Shown here piece after piece: positions 12,701 to 23,930 of a stretch of 64,000 bases of DNA (position 1 is the stretch's first letter; every line of letters begins with the position of its first letter). The DNA lies in contig JAFKAC010000108.1 in the NCBI GenBank assembly GCA_025766275.1, positions 62,001 through 126,000 of the forward strand, given 5' to 3'. The DNA is from Lactarius indigo (Eukaryota > Basidiomycota > Agaricomycetes > Russulales > Russulaceae). The translations under genes and the position numbers were made by a program. Under the pieces are notes generated by a model. The model ran no database searches. It saw nothing but the letters and a program-made list of their open reading frames with translations, and was not told the origin of the DNA.

Positions 12701-13597
12701 AATGATTGGAGTAGTTGATACACCACAAGGCTTCGGGGTATCCTGGGGTGTGGCTGAGTGGTCTGAAAGTTGGAGAGATTCTAGTTCCTCTTGAATGGAG
12801 TGCAGCGAAGATGACAACCCAGGTCCGGTGTGTTTATTTCTCTTGCCATGGGGTCCCTGTGCTGCTCTGATTCCCTAGATGAGCATGAGCACAGGTACAC
12901 ATGAGACAATGCAATGGTATTATACTTCAACAGTCAATGGACATGGTGCACCAGCATGCCCAATGAACAGCACAAATCCCAGTGAGTGCAGTGAAACCGG
13001 AGTATAGTGTGTTGCAGTCCATAGAAGTGGCCGATGAAATGGTGAATGCCTGTGAGACTTGACACAGCAGGATTGACAAAACAGTGGTGCTCCGACACAG
13101 TCAGGGCACTTGACCTCTCCATGGCCATGGCATATAGAGCATGTGGAGGAAGAAGGCCGACTCTCCATGGCCAAAAGTATATGGAGATATCTGCTCCGGA
13201 GTTGAAGCCATTGCTCCATGACAGTCTACATCAAATTAGCATCCTTCACCCCATGTAGTGGATATCTGGTACATACAGGTGCCTGTGGTTGAGACTGCTT
13301 GGTCTCATCATTTGGAAGCTCATCCATTTGCTCATCTATCCATTGCTCGGCTTGTGTATCTTTGAAGGAGGCTGAGGCCATTTGAGATCCCTCTGCTGTG
13401 GCTGGATCTAATGCTTTGTCCTTCTTTCCCTTCTTTGAGTTGGAAGACTCTCCAGCCTTTGCCTTGGTTGGGAGGAGAATGGGGACAGACTTCTGCGTGG
13501 TCCGAATGCCCCTCTTGGTCCGTCTGTGATGAATGATAACTTCTTCAATACCGTCCTCAGCTGGTAGAAGAGATTCAGCTGCACGTCTCCGAGGCAT
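9727..13597 (-). CDS. KDZ-1 transposase (CxC2 cysteine cluster plus KDZ catalytic domain), multi-exon
   Basis: This is the predicted DDE-type transposase of the element. It starts with ATG at 13597 (MPRRRAAES), and the same start and N-terminal sequence type (GIEEVII...KRG.IRTT) occur in KDZ-2. Exon 2 (about 13219-12920) carries the CxC2 cluster CSICHGHGEVKCPDC...CQSCC..SH....H. The catalytic domain follows: Asp in FIMDGNFSAEHMRHR (about 12040), Asp in MYDIMCQY (about 11565), and Glu in VDGEIIETLWAPLNN (about 11380). The C-terminal exons (10798-10046, then 9993-9727) contain the conserved AKLRYAQANDSIHRIRLALG stretch. Exons are separated by roughly 50-70 base introns with GT/AG ends. I saw no internal stop in the exons. 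Exact splice sites are inferred. Confidence 0.9.
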
Positions 13598-13784
13598 CTC
13601 TGGTGATCAGAAAGTATAAACAGGAGGGGTGTATCTGTGGTGGATGATGCTATTTCGGTATGTATCAATGTTCCTTTTATATCTGCTGCTCCATGCACAT
13701 CTCATATATGTCCATTATTGATCTCAGAGATACCTGATAGTTTGTGGCAGGTGTCTCGGACACTGAATCTATATGGGTATGTCA

Positions 13785-14092
13785 GTCCGAGATTGCCAGT
13801 ACAAGATTGTCAGTCTGAGAGTGTCAGTCCGAGATTGTCAGTCCGAGATTGTCAGTCCGAGATTGTCAGTCCGAGATTGTCAGTCCGAGATTGTCAGTCC
13901 GAGATTGTCAGTCCGAGATTGTCAGTCCGAGATTGTCAGTCCGAGATTGTCAGTCCGAGATTGTCAGTCCGAGATTGTCAGTCCGAGATTGTCAGTCCGA
14001 GATTGTCAGTCCGAGATTGTCAGTCTGAGACTGTCAGACTGAGACTATCAGTCCATGATTCTCAGTCTGTGATTCTCAGTCCGAGATTGTCC
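13785..14092 (+). repeat. 14 bp tandem array (GTCAGTCCGAGATT) upstream of the KDZ-1 transposase
   Basis: About 20 near-perfect copies of a 14 base unit with the core GTCCGAG begin about 190 bases upstream of the transposase ATG. The array decays at the right edge. Its core word is the one used in the 38 bp arrays, so it may be a binding platform for transposase or the element's Zn2Cys6 protein. Long frames across it are repeat artefacts. Confidence 0.95.
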
Positions 14093-14348
14093 ACTGATTC
14101 CATTTCATGGAGTTTGACAATCTAATATTTCATATTCATCTCTCAGAGTTGTGTTACCCCACATACATCTCAGAAGCAGTAACAGAATGTATGGTATGCC
14201 AACATTCATGATATAGACCATGTAGATCTAGTTCATTGATTGGGTACTCAGTCCGAACACAGGTACATGCAATAGCTACCTGCAGACCTATATACTACAA
14301 TAGTACCACCCACCCATGACAGCACCTCTGGTGCAAGCTTTGGATGGA

Positions 14349-14778
14349 TCATCCACTCATCTCAACATACTCCGAAGGCAGCGCAATCCCCTGTGCATCA
14401 CAAAGTGCCTTAGCCATGATGCACATATTCTGGAGGTCAATGTGGAGCCTGTCGATCTCCACAATGATCTGATTATACTATGCCCCACATAAGGATACCG
14501 TAAAATATGCTCCAGAGTGATGCACATACCAGGTTTCCCAAGGCAACTAGTGACTCTAAGTCCGAGTTGGAACCATCCAAACCAGAGACATCCGAATTTG
14601 AGCTGCTTGCATCAGAACTAGTGCTGATGCCTTCATCATTGTAGTGGGCCGGATACATATCTTCTTCATCAAATGATTCAAAACCTGATGAGATGCAGGT
14701 CTCTGGCTCGGAGAGATTGGAAGGTGTATCATGGTCATGTGTAAACAAGGATCCATGTGTTTCTGTCATTGGCAACAT
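14349..14778 (-). CDS. KDZ-1 gene D: small acidic Ser/Asp/Glu-rich protein, two exons
   Basis: Exon 1 starts at ATG 14778 and encodes about 84 residues with an acidic core (SSGFESFDEEDMY, then Ser/Asp runs). An intron with GTATGTGC donor and CATAG acceptor leads to exon 2, which encodes YNQIIVEIDRLHIDLQNMCI and ends MSG at TGA 14349-14351. KDZ-2 gene D (41781-42305) matches in position, strand relative to the transposase, the motif SSGLESFDEDDMY and the C-terminal helix with LCVDLENIYI. There is no recognisable domain. An acidic partner of the transposase or a transcriptional activator is speculation. Confidence 0.65.
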
Positions 14779-15834
14779 CTTCCTGATGGATTCGGAGTGA
14801 GGTTCGGAATTGACTATGGTTGTGTATACAGTGGTTGTATAGTACAGTGTTTCGTGAGCATTTATAAGCTATCTGAGTATCCAATATCTCATGGATAATG
14901 GCATAATCTGTAACACAGTACCCCACCCCACTCCGATCACCTATTGTCAAGTATAGCACTTCACTGGGTTTGAATTGAAACATGTGTGATGTATGTGGAG
15001 TGAGTGAATACTCTGCAAGATCTCTTGGGTTGCATTGGATATGTAGAGATGTCACCACAGCATAGGCAACACACACAAGGATTACTAGTCTGCTAGTCAT
15101 ACGATCATAATGAATGCACTATGTGCCTAGCAATTCGTACTTGATTGCTTAGCATTAGTATCAGCATCCTTGCCTAGACACCCAATTTGGACGGATATTA
15201 GTCACTGACACACACCAAAGTCCGATGTCTGCGCAAATGAATGTCCGAGATTCACGGAAATAAATGTCCGAGATTCACAGAAATGAATGTCCGATGTCAA
15301 CAGGATGCATGTTTTGGCTATTAGTGGACAGTCTTTGATGCCATCAGTTCTCTTAATTGATACAGGTACACCAAGTCATGCTAACACATGTACCGAAGAT
15401 ACACTATGTAATGATATACGAACATAACAGACACATGTGCTCCCCTGTCTGTTTGGCACAGAGATGGGAGCAGAGTGCTCAATATGCATCACTGTGATTC
15501 CATGACAAGGACAGTACATATCCACTAAGTATGATGAAACTGGACTGAGAATAAGGCATCTGATGTGGACCTGAGATTACTGGAGTCGCTTAGGATGTTC
15601 TCTGAATAGCATTATATATAGTGTCCCAAGATGCGCATGACGTTGAGACCTTAAGGAGTATTATGAGGAATTAGTCAGATGATCTCCCTAAATCAATTGA
15701 ACATATTTAATAGAATAAGTGCATCAAACATGGGGTGAAATAGGATGGATACAGTATATAGTATCAGAGACAGAGTGAGCTGGGCAGCTGTGAGTGCAAA
15801 ATAGAGTGACTCTAACACTAAGTGCATCTGAGAT
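14779..15834. other. KDZ-1 intergenic region, no convincing gene
   Basis: This AT-rich stretch separates gene D from the 16 bp array. Scattered GTCCGAG/GTCCGATG words occur at about 15220-15300, three of them with a shared ACAGAAATGAATGTCCGA-like context. A 121-codon minus-strand frame at 14735-15100 overlaps gene D and has no counterpart in KDZ-2. Confidence 0.5.
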
Positions 15835-16865
15835 GGTATGTGTCCGAGATGGTGTGTGTCCAAGGTGTTGTCCAAGATGGTGTGTGTCCAAGATGGTGTT
15901 CATCTGAGGATGTGTGCATGCGAGATGGTGTGTGTGCGAGTCAATGTGCGTGCGAGATGGTGTGCGTCCGAGAATATGTGTGTGCGAGCATGTGTGCATG
16001 CAAGTTGGTGTGCGTGCAAGTAGGTGTGCATCCGAGATGGTGTGTGTGCGAGTAGGTGTGCGTGCGAGCATATGTGCGTCTGAGTCGGTGTGCATATGCG
16101 AATATGTGCGTTCGAGTCGGTGTGCGTCCAAGAATATGTGCGTGCGAGTTGGTGTGCAGTGCGAGTATGTGTGCGTCCGAGAATATGTGTGCTCCTGTTG
16201 GTGTGTGTCCGAGAATATGTGCGTCCGAGTTGGTGTGCGTCCGAGTTGTGCGTCCGAGCATGTGTGCATCTGAGTTGGTGTGCGTCCGAGTTGGTGTGCG
16301 TCCGAGCATGTGTGCGTCCGAGTATGTGTGCGTCCGAGTCGGTGTGCGTCCGGGCAAGTGTGCGTCCGAGATGGTGTGTGTCCGAGTCGGTGTGTGTCCG
16401 AGCATATGTGCGTCTGAGTATGTGTGCGTCCAAGTTGGTGTGTGTCCGAGTTGTGTGTCCGAACATGTGTGCATCCAAGTTGGTGTGCGTCCGAGTTGGT
16501 GTGCGTCCGAGTTGGTGTGCGTCTGAGTATGTGTGCGTCCGAGTATGTGTGCATCCGAGTCGGTGTGCGTCCGGGCAAGTGTGTGTCTGAGTTGGTGTGT
16601 GTCCGAGTTGGTGTATGTCCGAGCATATGTGTGTCCGAGTATGTGTGCGTCTGAGTTGGTGTGCGTCTGAGCATATGTGCATCCGAGCATGTGTGCGTTC
16701 GAGTATGTATGCATCCGAGTCGGTGTGCGTCCGGGAAAGTGTGCGTCCGAGTTGGTGTATGTCCGAGCATATGTGCGTCCGAGTATGTGTGCGTCCGAGT
16801 CGGTGTGCATCCGAGGATGTGTGCGTGCGTCCGAGTTGGTGCGTCCGAGTTGGTGTGCATCCAAG
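15835..16865 (+). repeat. 16 bp tandem array (about 64 copies) with core GTCCGAG
   Basis: Units are close to GTCCGAGTTGGTGTGC, with variants ATG, CAT or CGG in the spacer; array edges are more diverged. The strand is G/T-rich. Because stops are rare in the unit, several frames are open on both strands and give repetitive peptides (THTNSDAH or VCVRVGVRPS types). These are not supported as genes. Confidence 0.95.
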
Positions 16866-17170
16866 ACAGTGCCTATCCGACACCCAATTTGCCCAAGTCT
16901 GTGTGAGTCATAGAATGTGCATAAGCTCAGTCCAAACTCAAGGTCAACCTGACCACATATGGTAAGCAAGCAAGCAATCCAACTTTCATTTCTAGACATT
17001 CTCTGGTACTACATATGAACGACACATTCTATTACTTGGTTTCAATGATAACTGTGACCATTATGGCCGACTGCGCGAGGATGCCCTTGACCCAGGAGCA
17101 CTAGGGGCCCTAGAGACACTTGGGGCCCTAGAAGCCGGCTTGATGGTCGCTCCACTGCGCCCAATAGACA

Positions 17171-18777
17171 CTAACAGGGGTCAGACATAAAGCAAGTGAG
17201 TCCGAAATAGAGTCCGATTTCGGACGACGCACCATTAGCTGGCACATTCCCAGCACCGCTTCCGGACGATCCTGTGGCTGGACTGGCTGAGATGGACAGC
17301 CTGGAGACGTCAACGCCAGTGGAGGATGTCGAGGCAGCTGTGGAAGCTGTGGTACTGAGTGTGGAAGCTATAGATGGCGAGACGGCAGATGCTGAGTTGA
17401 ACAGAGGGACTGGTGGGGTATGGAGATTGAGGGTCGATGGAATGACGTCGTGGCGCATGCACAGCGCACGGAGGAGTAGTTTCAGATTGTTCTGGCCAAT
17501 CTGGAGAGCTGCAAGGCGCTCTTCAAGCCTTTCTTGTCCGTGCTTGAGAGAGTCAAGTGTCGGCGTCATATCGTCGAAGACAGCTGTAAGGGAACGTTAA
17601 ATGAGTTCGGACGGACTGCGGTCAATTGCACACATGCGGCCGAACGCCTCCGGGGCGGCTGCTGTTTCCTCTCCTCCTTCGCAAGCTTCGAGCGCTCGAT
17701 GGATTCGATGATCGGGAGTGCCCAAGCTGGTGGAGGCTGGCATTGCACCTTGTGACTCCAGCAGAGCGCACATGCTATGGCCTTTGGAGCGTTGACCTGG
17801 GGGACACACTCCTTCGCATTGGACATCTGGCATGGCCCACAGAATCCCTGGATGCCAGATTATCGCACCACCACTCGGAGAGCAAAACAGACGTACAGGG
17901 TCTGGAAGGGATTCCTTTCCCTTTCCCTTTGCCTTAGCAGATGTGCTGGCCTTGCGTTGACGGCGCTTTGCAGGGATGTCCGAGGATGGTGATACCACAA
18001 CAGCCTGGGGGCGCTTGGTCGCCCTTGGCTTGCGCGGTGTCGCCTCCACATCCGGATTGTCCAACATGATGATGTCGTCACCAGTCAAGTCTTCATCAGT
18101 ATGGCTGGATACCTTCACCTTTGAGTTGCGTCTGGAGCGGCGCGGACCACTACTCGCTCCGGTACTAGCTGATTCGACTATTGTGTGCGATTAGATTAGC
18201 TATGTGTCTTCAGCATATGAGCAGCGAACTCACCTTCTGCAACTTCATTGTCGTCGTCGCCTTCACCTCCGGCAGCCTCAGCAGCTGCGTCTTCAGCAGC
18301 CTCCTCATCCTCAAATGTGGGCTCTCCAGGGAGCCACCACTCGACCATGTCCGGTACCTCACTAGCAAGGCGCCGGACGTCAGCCAAGGAGAGCACTGGG
18401 TTGAACCCAGGGTTCGCACTTGAGAACGCCTTGCAGGCCTCACGGATCGCATCGATGCTGAACCTGTCCAGCTCCATGTCACCATTACCAACGCGCACAC
18501 TCTCCTCCCCAACCATGCGCAGCAGTGGATGCATGCGAGGGACACAGGCATCCTCCTTCTCAAAGACCTCATTGACCTCGTCCTATGACACTCAGTGAGT
18601 GAGCCGTGATACGCATTCGGACGGACCACGCACCAACTCATTTTCCAATGCCTGGTTGTACCAGGAATCGTCCACAGCTTCCTTATGTTCATCCCTATAC
18701 CGGAGAGCAGTGTCTATCCTACAGGCGATCCCCAACAGCTGAGCCTCAGCAGGAGTAATAGAGTCGGATGCTGCCAT
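17171..18777 (-). CDS. KDZ-1 gene C: Zn(II)2Cys6-type DNA-binding protein, multi-exon
   Basis: It starts at ATG 18777 (MAASDSITPAEAQLL). The N-terminal motif CRIDTALRYR...AVDDSWY matches FDLALRYR...SVDDDWY of KDZ-2 gene C. An acidic Glu/Ala region and a basic Lys/Arg/Ser region (KRPQAVVV, AKRRQRKAS) follow. A six-cysteine cluster lies at about 17830-17740: CGPC-x7-C-x11-CALC-x6-C. This is the fungal binuclear zinc cluster pattern with one extra residue in the first loop (usual x6). A leucine-rich probable coiled coil (LKHGQERLEERLAALQIGQ) comes next, as in many Zn2Cys6 dimers, then a Ser/Thr-rich tail. Gene B diverges from the same upstream region. It is likely a sequence-specific DNA-binding protein of the element; the targets are unknown. 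Confidence 0.75.
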
Positions 18778-19298
18778 CGTTGTAATGTGGAGGGTGAATG
18801 TTGAACGATCAGATACTGTCTGTCGCATACTCGGACACCTGACTCCGAATATTCGACGTCCGAGTTTGATGTGATTGAACCGATAAGGCATGCCCCATAC
18901 AGACGCCCCACATGGACGCCGCGTCCGATCTGTCCGGACATCTAATAAAAGCATATGCCCCACATGGACACCGAGTCTATTGTGTCCAAACATCTCATAA
19001 GAGTATATGATGTCATAGATCTAGTCGCCCAGTACACAACTCCGGACATGTGGCATGCATCTATGCATACATCATAGTCTTGGGCCCATACTTCGGACAG
19101 TCGCCAATTCCAATACTTAGTCCGTGCACAGTAATATAGTCATCACCGATCCAGCGAACTATCAGCCACACCCACACAACATGTCATTCCCAGATGAGAC
19201 TTCGGAGTCTGAGTCCAGTGTGTCCCCATATAGTAAGCATTACCCACAGTACTTACCTGAGTCATATGGCCATAGGGCATTGGGCATACGTCGGAAAG
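18778..19298. promoter_or_regulatory. Divergent promoter region between KDZ-1 genes C and B
   Basis: The 521 base gap separates two divergent starts. It contains two copies of an approximately 53 base direct repeat (GCCCCACATGGAC..., at about 18904 and 18957) and several TCCGA or TCGGA words. Just before the gene B ATG is GGCATACGTCGGAAAG, conserved with one change before gene B of KDZ-2. Confidence 0.6.
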
Positions 19299-20045
19299 AT
19301 GCCCCCACATGCGCGAAAGCTTACTGCGAAAAGTGCGCCTAGCAAGGCCACTCCCACTGCCACACCTACTCCAACTGCTACCACCCCACCTGCTCCAGCT
19401 GTGGCTGCCACTGCAGCAGCACCATCTCTGGCTTCTGCTCTTGCTCCGGCCTTTCAAGCAAAGGTGGTGCCTCCAGTGAAATCAAAGGTCAAGCGCTCTT
19501 TCCTCTACAAAGATGCTGGTACACCTACCCCTCCTCCTGCTGTGCAAACTGCGGTGCCTGCTGCTGCTTCCACTCCGAAGGTACGTCCGAGTTCAACTCA
19601 CAGTATGGCATTATCACAATCTCTGAATAGGATCTGACTGATGCGATGGTGGTGGACGACGATCATCCACCTCCGCATCGTTCACAACCTACTACATTCT
19701 TGCTCAAGTCAACAGCCTCCATCTCGGAGCCAGCACCGGACGGAAGTGATCTGGAGAGTGAGGAACACACAGTACGTACTATCGGACACTTATCACAGTG
19801 TTCCCTCCATTACCAACCACTCATATGACATGCCCCAGCTGGCTTCGACCTCCAAGAACACCAAGGAACTCGCCCCCTCACCGGACACTGCTCCATCCAT
19901 GGTTGAGGTAACCAAGGTCCGGGAGATGGTGTCTTATCTTCGTGCACACCTCATAGAGCGTCAAATAGCCCTTCACGACGGTCTGGAAGCTGAGAAAGCA
20001 TTTACAGATAAGCTGGATGAGTTCATGGCCAGTCTTCCAGAGTAG
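19299..20045 (+). CDS. KDZ-1 gene B: low-complexity Ala/Pro/Thr protein with helical C-terminus, three exons
   Basis: The ATG at 19299 (MPPHARKLTAKSAPSK) is chosen because the same upstream sequence and MPP start occur in KDZ-2. Exon 1 is Ala/Pro/Thr-rich and ends near KRSFLYKDAGTPTPPP. GTACGT donors lead to an acidic exon (AMVVDDDHPPPHR) and then a final exon with a charged amphipathic stretch (KVREMVSYLRAHLIERQ, then EKAFTDKLDEFMASLPE) ending at 20045. No known domain is recognised. Homology to KDZ-2 gene B rests on position, start context, the FLxK motif and composition. Splice sites are inferred. Confidence 0.55.
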
Positions 20046-20154
20046 TAAAGTTCATAGCTGTAGTCTACCTTGTGAATCTACTGTTCCTCCTCAGGTTTTG
20101 GTCACTTCTGTTGGGGTGATTGCAGCATACGATGTGACCATATTCAATCAGATG

Positions 20155-20665
20155 ATATTTACATGCCATATAGAGCGTCTAGAGATCATTCACCGATTGG
20201 CCACAGCACGCATATTCGGACATGACTCGGAGTCATGTGTCGGAAGGGCGTTTCAGCTGGAGTCATGAAGGCAGACTGCACCTCTCTGAAATGAAGTGTG
20301 TTTTGTTTCATAACCACAACGCAATCTACTATGAAGAATATAGGTGTCTAGAGACCGTTCTCAGATTGACAATGGAATGCATCTTCGGACATCGTTCGGA
20401 CGTGTTGGTCCGGTGTGCATTCCGTCCGAAGTCGTGAAAACAGACCGCATCTCTCCAAACTAAATTGTATTGTGTTTCAAAGCCATGACACCAGCCTGTT
20501 AAAGTAAGTATAACATGTCTGGACACCCTTCTCAGATTGACAATTGAATGGATCTTCGGACATACTTCGGACATATTGGTCCGGTGTGCGTTCCGTCCGA
20601 AGTCGTGAAAACAGACCGCACCTCTCCAAACTAAATTGTATTATGTTTCAGAGCCATGAAACAAT
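20155..20665 (+). repeat. Triplicated 171 bp direct repeat in KDZ-1
   Basis: Three diverged copies lie between genes B and A. Landmarks CACCTCTCTGAAATGAAG, CATCTCTCCAAACTAAAT and CACCTCTCCAAACTAAAT recur at 171 base spacing. Each copy holds clustered TCGGAC and TCCGAAGTC words. Confidence 0.85.
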
Positions 20666-20934
20666 ACACTGTGAGTATGTCACTGGTCTTTCTAAGTATA
20701 TCACTCCAATACACTTTGTGTTGAAACCTATCATGTTACGTGTGTCATGTCAACACACGGATTTCGGAGTCCTCATTTTCTGATCGTTCAATCCACCTAC
20801 CCTGTATTAAGGTGATATCTCTGGGTCATCCTCTTGGGGACTTATGAGAGCACTATATATATGCTCAACCATGATCAGTTTGATTTCCCAAATACATTCG
20901 ACTTCCATACCCTTCAACAACTTTGTCTACACCC

Positions 20935-22982
20935 ATGTCTGAACACTCTGATTCATCTGCTACTCACTCTGGCCAAGACTCCAGACCAATGCCTCCCACT
21001 AAGGAGGGGTTTGTAATCACACCACAGGATGCAACCATTCTTAGAGGCTATATGAATGACTTTGAGCAGGCTGATACACAGATGAGAAAGAATATTCTGG
21101 AGAAGGCTATGGGGGAACTGTATCGGAGGCAGCCTGCCAACTCTGTGTTTGATAAGAAAGATGCTAGACAGGTATTGATATTCCATGCATGCTTATAAGT
21201 CTACTGATAGATATGCTTTACAGAAAATCAGAAAGTGGTTCTACAACCACTACTCCCCTCCTCATCGTCAGGTTATCAAGTTCACTCGGAGGTGGTCTGC
21301 AAGGAATGTCTTCTACCATGAGGATAAGGCACACATCACTGTGCTTGCGGAGGAAATGTCCGGAGCTGTGCCTGGAACACAGGAATTCTTAGGTGCACTC
21401 CAGGAGGCAACCACTGAGTTATGGAAGAAGTTACCAATTGAGGAGCAGGAGCGCTTTGCGGAGACTGCTAAAGAATGGTCGGACAATGGCCCTCCGAAGG
21501 GCATTCAGGCCAAGTAAGTGAAGTCTCACCACTCCATGCATCACACTGACTCACCTTCCAGAATGGCTTTGGCTGCTATCCGTGGCCGGATAGTGAGAGA
21601 CTTTCAAACCCAACTTTACAGAACATGTGGAGCTCGGTCTATAGTTCTCCTTGCATACCAGAAGGAGGATGGAACTCCACAGGTTTCAATGTATGTTGTT
21701 TATGTTACATTGCTGGCCGGACACTAACTGTTCTATTCACAGGGATGAGTGGAATGCTGGTGTAGATGAAGGACTTGATTTCGGAGACTTCTGTCCTAAC
21801 TGGAGGACCTCTGTGCTCTGGGATAAATGGAAGAAATATGGCAGGCAGTGCTTTGGGCCAGGTTTGGAATGCATTCATCAACATATATGATTATCTCATA
21901 AGTGATACAGACGATGATCAGGGTGCTGAGAAGAACCATGCAAGGACACTCAAGGCCCCTGTCCAAATCACCACTGATGTGACAGGGGAACCAGAAATTC
22001 CATCCATTGTCAAGGGTGGTGGACATCAAGCCAAGGTGGTTCAAACAGCGCTTAGGGACTATTGTACTGCCCATATTAGTGAGTGGTCTCCACAATATAC
22101 ATTGTATTCAGTCACCTATGTGGATATGTGCATTAGGGTTCATCTCTGGCAAGCGTAATCTGACCATCCCTTGGGCAAAGCTATCCACAGCTCCTACTGC
22201 CTGGATAGAGGAAGAGTGTTATCCACCTGGATTTCAATGGGCAGACCCATCAAAAATACGATTGGATGATGTCCATGACCTTTTGATCTACTGGAGGCAG
22301 CGGAAGGAAGATGGACTGACTCCCCTCATCTGGAACCCATCATGTGAGCTGCTTGCTGAAGCGGAGAAGACCTCCGAACATCTACCAACTCGGAGACGGT
22401 GCCAGACTCCTTCCACCTCTAATCCAGATGAAGAAGAAGAGGACTTTGCTAGAGACTTGAACAAGATCTCTGATCATCCTAGTCCGGAGTCATCACCGCT
22501 ACAAATACTGCCTTCTCTGCATGCAGTGCAGAAGGGTCCTTCCAAATCCAATACTGAACATCCAGCCAGAGTAGGAGTAGAGTCTACTGAATGTCCAGAG
22601 CCTCCATCTGTCCCACAACACTCCTGTGGGTTTGGCCATTGCTTCCATGTGCAGACTTCCACTCATCTGCTTATATAGCATACCTCCATGGTGCACATGG
22701 CAGTAATGCTCCACCCTCTGAGACAGCACCCACTGAATTGACACAAGACCCAGGTAAGTACTTTCACAAATGCTTTTGATAGTTAGCCATTCTATTCACA
22801 CTGGAAGTAATCTAGCCAGAGGACTGTCAACCCATCAAGATACACCAGGCCAGAGGATGGCACTCCTCCAAGTTCACCATGGGAGCACTTTAGCCTCTAC
22901 ATCTGGACATATGTCAGAGGACCAACCACATTCTCACAGTCTGGGCAAGCGGCAGATCAAGAAGTCAGATAAAGCCAAGTAA
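20935..22982 (+). CDS. KDZ-1 gene A: conserved accessory protein of unknown function, multi-exon
   Basis: It starts at ATG 20935 (MSEHSDSSATHSGQ). Exon 1 (20935-21171) has the conserved ITPQDATILRGYMNDFEQAD and the VFDKKDARQ end. Exon 2 (from 21224) has KIRKWFYNHYSPPHR...FTRRWSARNVFYH and FLGALQEATTELW. Exon 3 (from 21562) begins MALAAIRGRIVRDFQTQLYR. Exon 4 (from 21743) has DEWNAGVDEGLDFGDFCPNW. Later exons have EPEIPSIV...AKVVQTALRDYC and GFISGKRNLTIPWAK. The tail is acidic and ends with a basic motif KRQIKKSDKAK. Splice sites fit GT/AG with 40-70 base introns. KDZ-2 and the 49.7 kb fragment carry homologues. I do not recognise the family; the Trp/Arg-rich exon 2 could bind nucleic acid, but that is only a guess. 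Confidence 0.7.
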
Positions 22983-23234
22983 GACTATCTTTCTACATCT
23001 CACACAGCATTCTGACAGTTGTGAAGGAATATGGACACTGGCAGGGGTTCACAGAGGATTGGTCCGGGCTACCTTGAGAGACAGAATTAAACTGTACACT
23101 CTATAGCTACATATATTGGCTATCTATATCTGAACTGTGGACTGGCTACATAATATCATTTCTAATTTTCTGTCAGACTGTGATTCATATCACTCTTCCA
23201 AGTTGTCCTGCTGATAGATATGGTTGGAGCACAC

Positions 23235-23655
23235 TACTCACACATCCGAGATTAAGTCTCGGATGGTGATCAATGGAACACGTCCGTGATTCTACCTTGG
23301 ACAGTAATTAATAGAATACGTCCGAGATTCTACTTCAGACAGTGATCAATGAAACACGTCTGAGATTCTACCTCGGACAGTAATAAATGGAACACATCCG
23401 AGATTCTACTTCGGACAGTGATCAATGGAACACGTCCGAGATTCTACTTCGGACATTGATCAATGGAACACGTCCGAGATCGTACCTCGGACAGTGATAA
23501 ATGGAACACGTCCGAGATTCTACCTTGGACGGTGATCAATGGATTACGTCCGAGATCGTACCTCGGACAGTGATCAATGGAATACGTCCGAGATTCTACC
23601 TCGGACAGTGATCAATGGAATGTGTCCGAGATTCTACCTCAGACCATGTTTGATA
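23235..23655 (+). repeat. KDZ-1 right subterminal array, 38 bp palindromic units
   Basis: About 11 units of 38 bases carry the inverted pair GTCCGAGAT...CTCGGAC with spacer AGTGATCAATGGAACA. The spacer differs from the left array but the period and core are the same. Confidence 0.9.
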
Positions 23656-23788
23656 ACATCTCTGTGTTTACCTCTCAGATGTCAAGCACACATTCTATTT
23701 GGTACAGTGTCCGATCATATCTCTCAGATGTGGAAGCCATAAAAAGTCACCATTGCATGATTACTACGGAGCTGTTTGTAAATCTCAT

Positions 23789-23930
23789 CCGTCCGAACCG
23801 ATGTCGGCTGGCCCATGAATCTTGGAAGGAATCTTGGGTGTCGGCCGACATCGGCTAGCCCATGACATATCTAAGACTCTCACCGTCGGTTGGCCCATGA
23901 ATGATGGAAGTCACCATCAATCATTATGTG
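23789..23930 (-). repeat. KDZ-1 right terminal inverted repeat
   Basis: The complement starts CACATAATGATTGATGG and aligns along its length with 7707-7849, including the three CATGGGCCAACCGAC-like motifs. Confidence 0.85.

Larger units (their letters stand above)
7707..23930. mobile_element. KDZ-1: 16.2 kb multi-gene KDZ-superfamily DNA transposon
   Basis: The element has related terminal inverted repeats of about 143 bases, beginning CAGCCAATGAT on the left and CACATAATGAT on the right (complement). It is bounded by a 7 bp direct repeat and sits inside gypsy-I pol. Contents from left to right: a 38 bp subterminal array, KDZ transposase (-), 14 bp array, acidic gene D (-), 16 bp array, Zn2Cys6 gene C (-), gene B (+), a triplicated 171 bp repeat, gene A (+), a second 38 bp array and the right TIR. 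KDZ (Kyakuja-Dileera-Zisupton) is an established eukaryotic DNA transposon class expanded in Agaricomycetes. Confidence 0.9.

Noticed and set aside
13637..14125. Repetitive ORF encoding SVRDCQSEIVSPRL-type peptide
   Set aside because: It is a frame across the 14 bp array; the repeat has no stop in any frame, so openness is uninformative.
14735..15100. 121-codon minus-strand ORF with a hydrophobic, signal-peptide-like N-terminus (MTSRLVILVCVAYAVV)
   Set aside because: It overlaps gene D, has no equivalent in KDZ-2, and its downstream part has no coding-like composition; probably chance, though an upstream exon cannot be excluded.
15724..16999. Long minus-strand ORFs with Thr/His/Asp repeats (THTNSDAHMLGRT type) and plus-strand VCVRVGV ORFs
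   Set aside because: Several overlapping frames on both strands are open because the 16 bp unit lacks stops; no start context, splice signals or KDZ-2 counterpart.
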